From NCBI GenBank assembly GCA_947095585.1, contig OX352765.1:65287425-65351424 (forward strand): DNA of 64,000 bases. Direction: 5' to 3'. Made by a program: the position numbers and the translations under genes. Each line of letters opens with the position of its first letter. Position 1 is the stretch's first letter. This stretch comes from Nephrocerus scutellatus (Eukaryota > Arthropoda > Insecta > Diptera > Pipunculidae). Shown here in pieces: positions 57,671 through 64,000 of the stretch. A model generated the notes under the pieces. It was not told the DNA's origin. It ran no database searches and was given only the letters and a program-made list of their open reading frames with translations.

Positions 57671-59240
57671 ACTCGTCATCACTCACGTCGCTCAGGGTGC
57701 ACGCTCATCTCAGACTAACGCTCACGCATCACTCAGGAGTCGCGGTCGTCAGGCTCATGCCCATGCATCGCTCAGGAGTCACGCTCATCTCAGACTAACG
57801 CTCACGCATCAGTCAGGGGTCACGCTCGTCTCAGACTAACGCTCAAGCATCGCTCAGGGGTCACGATCGTCAGGCTAACGCCCACGCATTGCTCAGGGGT
57901 CACGCTCGTCTCAGACTAACGCTAAAGCATCGGTCAGGGGTCACGATCGTCAGGCTAACGCCCACGCATCGCTCAGGAGTCACGCTCATCTCAGTCTAAC
58001 GCTCACGCATCGCTCAGGAGTCACGATCGTCAGGCTCACGCCCACGCATCGCTCAGGAGTCACGCTTATCTCAGTCTAACGCTCACGCATCGCTCAGGAG
58101 TCACGCTCTTCTCAGACTAACGCTCAAGCATCGCTCAGGAGTCACGCCATCTCAGGCTACGCTCACACATAGCTTAGTCTCAACCGTCTCACGCTCACAC
58201 ATCGCTCTGGAGTCTCGACTGTACTACGCTCACACATAGCTTAGGAGTCTCGACTATCCTACGCTCACACATAGCTTTGGAGCCTCGACTGTCTCACGCT
58301 TACACATCGCTCAGGAGTCTCGACTGTCCTACGCTCACACATAGCTTAGGATTCTCGACTGTCTCACGCTTACACATCGCTGAGGAGTCTCGACTGTATC
58401 ACGCTCACACATCGCTCAGGAGTCTCGACTGTCCTTCGCTCACACATAGCTTAGGAGTCTCGACAGTCTCACGCTCACACATCGCTCAGGACTCTCGACT
58501 GTCTCACGCTTAGACATCGCTCAGGAGTCTCGACTGTCCTACGCTCACACATAGCTTAGGCGTTTCGACTGTCTCACGCTCACACATCGCTCAGGATTTA
58601 CGCTCCCTAAAGGCTAACTCATCGCTCAGGATTTACGCTCGTCAAAGTCTAACGCATCGCTCCGGATGTACGCTCGTCAAAGGCTAACGCCTCGCTCAGG
58701 ACTCACGTTAAATTAAAGGTTATAAGGTAATTTACGCTCGATAAAAGCTAACTCATCGCTCAGGATTTACGCTCGTCAAAGTCTAACGCATCGCTCAGGA
58801 TTTACGCTCGTCAAAGGCTAACGCCTCGCCCAGGATTTACGCTCGTCAAAGGCTAACTCATCGCTCAGGATTTACGCTTGTCAAAGGCTAACTCATCGCT
58901 CAGGATTTACACTCGCCAAAGGCTAACGCATCGCTCAGGATTTACGCTCGCCAAAGTCTAACTCGTCGCTCAGGATTTACGCTCGCTAAAGGCTAACGTA
59001 CCGCTCAGGATTTACTCTCGTCAAAGGCTAACGTATCGCCCAGGATTTACGCACGTCAAAGGCTAACGCATCGCCCAGGATTTACGCTCGTCAAAGGCTA
59101 ACGCATCGCTCAGGACTTATGCTCGTCAAAGGCTAACGCACCGCTCAGGATTTATGCTCGTCAAATGCCAACGCTACGCTCAGGACTTACGCTCGTCAAA
59201 GGCTAACGCATCGCCCAGGATTTACGCGCGTCCCAGACTC
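57671..59240 (+). repeat. Short tandem repeats in D LTR, copy 1
   Basis: Three successive families share the core TCGCTCAGGA. 57671-58150: ~42-bp units with AGTCACGCTCATCTCAGACT. 58150-58600: ~34-bp units with GTCTCGACTGTC and CGCTCACACATAGCTTAG. 58600-59240: ~35-bp units with TTTACGCTCGTCAAAGGCTA. The common core suggests all three derive from one ancestral unit. Confidence 0.88.
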
Positions 59241-59329
59241 ATGTTAAATTATAGGTAATAAGAAAATAAAAATAAAGAAAATACTTCGAAAAGTCCCAAA
59301 ATATAAATTTTTATTGTAACGACCCCTTG

Positions 59330-59610
59330 TTCATCAGGAGAACAACAGAATGCACTAGAAGATTATACAACCACATGCACAGCAACAGAACTCAACGCAT
59401 CTACGGAACAATAATAGGCACAGCAGCAACGAAGTCGAAAGCAGCAGCGAAGTCAACAGCAGCAGCAAAGGCAACAATCGCAGTGGCAACAGAGGTGTGT
59501 ACCAGTAGCGGACGTAGCAAGGTTGACGGGGACTACGAATGTAGATGCCCCGTTATTAGAACTAGCTAGTGAAGCGCAAGTGTTTTTTTTTCGCCGAAGT
59601 AACGGGGGAG
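59330..59610 (+). mobile_element. Element D internal region and polypurine tract
   Basis: Only ~280 bases separate the two LTRs. An 80-codon alanine/lysine/threonine-rich frame (59327-59569) comes from a CAGCAGCAA-rich stretch and is probably not a gene. AACGGGGGAG at 59601-59610 directly before TGTGAGG is a good polypurine tract. No convincing primer site was found after the 5' LTR. Confidence 0.65.
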
Positions 59611-61875
59611 TGTGAGGAACAAAATTCTTGTGGCCGAATTTTGTTCACACAAAACATACCATATAGTTTTTTCCCAAATTCGGGTGCACCCTGCACCCAC
59701 GCAGTGCAACCACCAAACGCATATGAAAATAAAACAGCCAAAACAACATCACGCCACCGGACTGACCAATCACATCGCAGCACGCTATTTAGAATTTTTG
59801 CCACACAAAAAGGTATAAAAAGGCGAGCATGCAGTCAGTCGCTCTCTTAGTCTCCTTTTTGTGCTGTTCGGATCACGCGGTGGTAAGTCATTATTAATAA
59901 AACTATTTCACTGACATTCGCTGCCGACGTCACTCGTACGACGTAACATCGCTGTGTGGGTTCCCTACAGGTTGTTACGTTGGTACATCCAGCATATCGC
60001 TGCTGACGTCACTCGTACGACGTAACATCACTGTGTGGGTTCCCTACAGGTTGTTACGTTGGTACATCCAGCATATCGCTGCCGACGTCTATCTCTGCTT
60101 CCGTCATTCGTACGACGTAACTTCGCTGTGTGGGTTCCCTACAGGTTTTTACGTTGGTACATCCATCATATCGCTGCCGACGTCTTTCTCTGCTTCCGTC
60201 ACTCGTACGACGTAACTTCGCTGTGGGTTCCCTACAGGTTGTTACGCTGGTACCTCCAGCATATCGCTGCCGACGTCTCTCTCTGCTTCCGTCATTCGTA
60301 CGACGTAACTTCGCTGTGTGGGTTCCCTACAGGTTGTTACGTTGGTACATCCCAGCATATCGCTGCTGACGACTCGTCATCACTCACGTCGCTCAGGGTG
60401 CACGCTCATCTCAGACTAACGCTCACGCATCACTCAGGAGTCGCGGTCGTCAGGCTCATGCCCACGCATCGCTCAGGAGTCACGCTCATCTCAGACTAAC
60501 GCTCACGCATCACTCAGGGGTCACGCTCGTCTCAGACTAACGCTCAAGCATCGCTCAGGGGTCACGATCGTCAGGCTAACGCCCACGCATTGCTCAGGGG
60601 TCACGCTCGTCTCAGACTAACGCTAAAGCATCGGTCAGGGGTCACGATCGTCAGGCTAACGCCCACGCATCGCTCAGGAGTCACGCTCATCTCAGTCTAA
60701 CGCTCACGCATCGCTCAGGAGTCACGATCGTCAGGCTCACGCCCACGCATCGCTTAGGAGTCACGCTTATCTCAGTCTAACGCTCACGCATCGCTCAGGA
60801 GTCACGCTCTTCTCAGACTAACGCTCAAGCATCGCTCAGGAGTCACGCCATCTCAGGCTACGCTCACACATAGCTTAGTCTCAACCGTCTCACGCTCACA
60901 CATCGCTCTGGAGTCTCGACTGTACTACGCTCACACATAGCTTAGGAGTCTCGACTATCCTACGCTCACACATAGCTTTGGAGCCTCGACTGTCTCACGC
61001 TTACACATCGCTCAGGAGTCTCGACTGTCCTACGCTCACACATAGCTTAGGATTCTCGACTGTCTCACGCTTACACATCGCTGAGGAGTCTCGACTGTAT
61101 CACGCTCACACATCGCTCAGGAGTCTCGACTGTCCTTCGCTCACACATAGCTTAGGAGTCTCGACAGCCTCACGCTCACACATCGCTCAGGACTCTCGAC
61201 TGTCTCACGCTTAGACATCGCTCAGGAGTCTCGACTGTCCTACGCTCACACATAGCTTAGGCGTTTCGACTGTCTCACGCTCACACATAACTGAGGATTT
61301 ACGCTCCCTAAAGGCTAACTCATCGCTCAGGATTTACGCTCGTCAAAGTCTAACGCATCGCTCCGGATGTACGCTCGTCAAAGGCTAACGCCTCGCTCAG
61401 GACTCACGTTAAATTAAAGTTTATAAGGTAATTTACGCTCGATAAAGGCTAACTCATCGCTCAGGATTTACGCTCGTCAAAGTCTAACGCATCGCTCAGG
61501 ATTTACGCTCGTCAAAGGCTAACGCCTCGCCCAGAATTTACGCTCGTCAAAGGCTAACTCATCGCTCAGGATTTACGCTTGTCAAAGGCTAACTCATCGC
61601 TCAGGATTTACACTCGCCAAAGGCTAACGCATCGCTCAGGATTTACGCTCGTCTCAGGCTAACGCACCTCTGAAGATTTACGCTCGCCAAAGGCTAACTC
61701 ATCGCTCAGGATTTACGCTCGTCAAAGTCTAACGCATCGCTCCGGATGTACGCTCGTCAAAGGCTAACGCCTCGCTCAGGACTCACGTTAAATTAAAGGT
61801 TAGAGGAAAAGTAGAAAATAAAGAAAATAATTCGAAAAGTCCCAAAAATAGAAATTTTATTGTAACGACCCCTTG
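59611..61875 (+). mobile_element. Element D 3' LTR
   Basis: A 2265-bp near-identical partner of the 5' LTR, with the same promoter and repeat order. The last repeat block is shorter (it ends near 61800) and has one rearranged segment near 61640-61700. It ends in TATTGTAACGACCCCTTG, after which jockey sequence resumes. Confidence 0.75.
59915..61800 (+). repeat. Tandem repeats in D LTR, copy 2
   Basis: The ~95-bp family (59915-60370) and the three short families (60371-61800), unit for unit as in copy 1 over most of the length, with scattered substitutions. Confidence 0.88.
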
Positions 61876-62015
61876 CCACAGAACCCTGGTCACGCTGAGT
61901 TTACCCCGGCTGGTAAAACTCCGTTACACAAGTCAGAGACTAAGTACCTGGGAATCAACTTTACTGAGAGGCTCAAGTTTAATTCTCACAACGATAAAAC
62001 AATGAAAAAAGCGAA
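61876..62015 (+). pseudogene. Jockey-type LINE, segment after RT
   Basis: The frame reads through HAEFTPAGKTPLHKSETKYL and GINFTERLKFNSH, the region that follows the RT fingers/palm in jockey elements, then breaks into a different LINE near 62015. It continues the element cut at 56909. Confidence 0.7.
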
Positions 62016-62835
62016 ATCGTATGTTAAGCACGTTAAACTCTGACCTAGACAGCATAATAAAATGGGGAGAAAACAATCGAGTAGAATTTAACGCTTCCAA
62101 AACCCAATGCTGTCTCCTATCGTCCAAGCGAATCCCAAATCCCATGCCATTATCCATGAATGGCACTTGCATCGAGGAAACTGAAAATCTCACAATTCTC
62201 GGTATGTGCGTCAACGACAAGCTTGTGGTTGGAATGACCACATATTTACCGTCGCCAAAAAGGCTGCGAAATGTTAAGGTTTTCTAACCCGGTGCAAGAA
62301 ATTTTTCACTCCCTCTGACCTGGCTAACATCTACAAGGCCTTTATTCGCCCTAAACTTGAGTACAATTGTCATATCTGGTCTGGTGCGCCTAAAACCACC
62401 TTGCATCAACTAGATAGAATACAAAACCGTGCGATAAAACTTATCGGTGACGAAAACATAGCGAAATCAATAGATTCGCTTGAACACCGCAGGAACGTCT
62501 CCCGCTTGTCACTGTTTTATCGGTTCTTCCACCAGAGGTGCTCAAGAGAAATAGCCAGTTGCATGCCACCTCTCCTTGAATTCAACCGCAATACTCGTGG
62601 CGCTCTAAATGCACATCAGTTTTCCCTTAAGCCCATCTTCGGACGTACAGTTAAGTTCAGGGATTCGTTCTTCAGCCGTACATCACGTATGTGGAATGCT
62701 CTGCCAAGCTCTGTCTTTCCACATTACTTCGATCCACAGGCATTCAAGACACATGCTCATAGACATCTCCTCTCTTCTTCTCCTTTTCCTTAACGACCAC
62801 GCTGTGCCAAGCATAGCCGAACATAATAATAATCC
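62016..62835 (+). pseudogene. CR1-like LINE, C-terminal part, nested
   Basis: Two frames, 62021-62287 and 62401-62793, with a shift near 62240. The first has a DSIIKWGENNRVEFNASKTQ block, the second LDRIQNRAIKLIGDE and FFSRTSRMWNALPSSVFP, typical of the post-RT region of CR1/Daphne-type LINEs. It ends in an ATAATAATAAT tail near 62830, a microsatellite tail rather than long poly(A). Only the 3' part is present, a usual 5'-truncated insertion, here inside the jockey element. Confidence 0.7.
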
Positions 62836-62879
62836 CTTTTTGCGTGCGCAAATTATATATAAAAAAAAAAAAACCCTCT

Positions 62880-63615
62880 TCATTTGGTGCACCCGCTACT
62901 AAGAAGAAACGGACTGTCCAACAACACAGCAGCTCATCAGGCCAGTGATAACCTATGGCTATGCCATATGGTTCACCGTCTCACCAACAACGATGAAGAA
63001 GATCTCCCTATTTGAAAGGAAGGTACTTAGGATCTGAACAGGACTCTGGAGGGTGCCAAACAGCTATAAGTTTGTGTCGAATGCAAGACTTTACGACGCG
63101 GCAGGTCTGCTGCCAATAACGAATCACTTGTTCCAAATGGCAAAGAAATTCGTTGATGGGTTGGAAACACATCCAAGTCCGGAGATGCAAGGACTGAGAA
63201 TCTAGGACATCGAGCCAAGCCAAGCTATATAAACTACAGAGGATTCACAGGTGCTAGATTTGACGACAACTTTAATAATCAAGACGTCTCCTTCTACGAG
63301 AAGGCCAGCAATCAACATTACAGAGGCTGAAGATCTCCCTGTTTATACCCTCTTATATTTTTTTTCATTTTTATTTTATTTTAAAATTTATTGTTTAAAA
63401 TTAAATTGCTTTAAGTAAAACATGTAATAGATTAAGTAGTCGAAAATATTGTTTAATTATAAGCAATACAAAATAAATTAAAACAATGTAAATACGTCGG
63501 GCCCCTACTGTTGAGCCGACACTTATTAATAATAGTTAAGTTTAAGTTAATAGTTTAAGTCAAAATTGTATATTACTTAAATGTTTAATAAAATATCTTA
63601 ATCTGTAAAAAAAAA
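62880..63615 (+). pseudogene. Jockey-type LINE, 3' end and poly(A)
   Basis: Frames read IRPVITYGYAIWF, ISLFERKVLRI and LYDAAGLLPITNHLFQMAKK, the C-terminal region of jockey ORF2, with a stop near 63037. A ~260-base 3' UTR, AATAAA at 63587-63592 and an A-tract at 63607-63615 close the element. Confidence 0.75.
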
Positions 63616-64000
63616 TCTGTATACTTTTGATGAAGTATATTTAAATACAATGGCCGCAATTTAGCCATTCTTTAATGTAATGATAATTTTTTTAATAATA
63701 GGTCTAACATACGTACAATTTTTTTTTAAAAAAAAGGCAAATATGCATTTTAAGGTAATGCGAAATAAATAATAAACAGTATTTTGACCTTTTAACCCGC
63801 TACTACCCGCCACCCACCTGGCAAAAAATGTTGGCGGGTTTTATGGAAACGCCCCCTTTATGAGAGAGAGGCTTCCAAAATGTTGAGCTCTTTTTCGACA
63901 AATGCATTTTTCTAAATGGTTTGATGGATGTTAGGGGGTTAATTGGTACAATGTAAAAAATAATAAAAATCTTATAAAAAAGTTCAATCCAACCTCCGTC
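63616..64000 (+). other. AT-rich end of window, nothing recognised
   Basis: AT-rich sequence without a convincing ORF. An AACCCGC...GCGGGTT inverted pair lies at about 63797-63840; no function is assigned. Confidence 0.4.

Larger units (their letters stand above)
56910..59329 (+). mobile_element. Element D 5' LTR with satellite-like repeats
   Basis: About 2.4 kb repeated with high identity at 59611-61875. The first ~30 bases differ from the 3' LTR, so the left edge (56905-56935) is uncertain. It contains CCAAT, TATA, Inr and AATAAA within the first 300 bases, then about 2 kb of tandem repeats, and ends in TATTGTAACGACCCCTTG. There is no coding region. Confidence 0.72.

Noticed and set aside
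57334..57798. 154-codon ORF through the D LTR repeats, also at 60035-60499
   Set aside because: It runs through tandem repeats whose unit length leaves the frame open; no domain, and both copies are parts of the same duplicated LTR.
57671..59240. Regular short repeats resembling a CRISPR array
   Set aside because: Units are directly adjacent and degenerate, without unique spacers; the context is a eukaryotic LTR.
59327..59569. 80-codon alanine/lysine-rich ORF in element D
   Set aside because: Derived from CAGCAGCAA-type simple sequence; nothing suggests a protein product.

Overview
The window is eukaryotic, AT-rich and almost entirely built of transposable elements. It is most likely insect heterochromatin or another repeat-rich region, probably of a higher fly. 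The grounds are copia-, gypsy-, jockey- and rosa/mariner-type elements of arthropod style, TATA plus TCAGTC core promoters, short introns, a MADF-domain gene fragment and a small three-exon Siva-like gene. The species cannot be named from sequence alone. No rRNA, tRNA gene, CRISPR array or bacterial-type operon was seen.

Positions 1-46557 are a head-to-tail array of composite transposon units. Element A is a gypsy-type retrotransposon with a tRNA-Lys primer site, very long LTRs containing a ~75-bp tandem repeat, a RING-H2 ORF, gag, a -1 frameshift signal and pol; it fills 1-9882. A second A pol plus 3' LTR (11827-17832) is fused to the gag of another gypsy-type element, B. Element B has a 638-bp LTR, a tRNA-Leu-like primer site and a SAP domain at the start of gag. 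It occurs five times in the + orientation. Between successive B copies lie truncated copia-type elements on the minus strand. Two of the copia LTRs carry the same rosa/mariner (DD41D) insertion. Successive B LTRs start at 10485, 18437, 25024, 33097 and 41214, giving periods of 7.95, 6.59, 8.07 and 8.12 kb. Breakpoints and broken codons are shared between units, so the array grew by tandem duplication of already damaged, nested elements. Only the last B copy has a 3' LTR.

The array ends in an intron of a MADF-type gene whose 3' exons (46571-47140) carry two in-frame stops. Positions 47141-52800 hold a degenerate tandem pair of a third gypsy-like element (C), each copy with the same ~156-bp foldback MITE. 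Positions 53873-54527 hold the one apparently intact host gene, a 178-residue Siva-like protein in three exons, followed by a decayed duplicate of its last exon.

Positions 55490-63615 are a 5'-truncated jockey-type LINE ending in a poly(A) tract. It is interrupted by two nested insertions: a ~5-kb coding-free LTR element (D) whose two ~2.3-2.4-kb LTRs are mostly tandem satellite-like repeats downstream of a TATA/Inr promoter, and the 3' part of a CR1-like LINE.

No retroelement here has a fully open coding set. The interest lies in the array architecture, the chimeric A/B element, the gag accessory domains (RING, SAP), the frameshift signal and the satellite-bearing LTR element.
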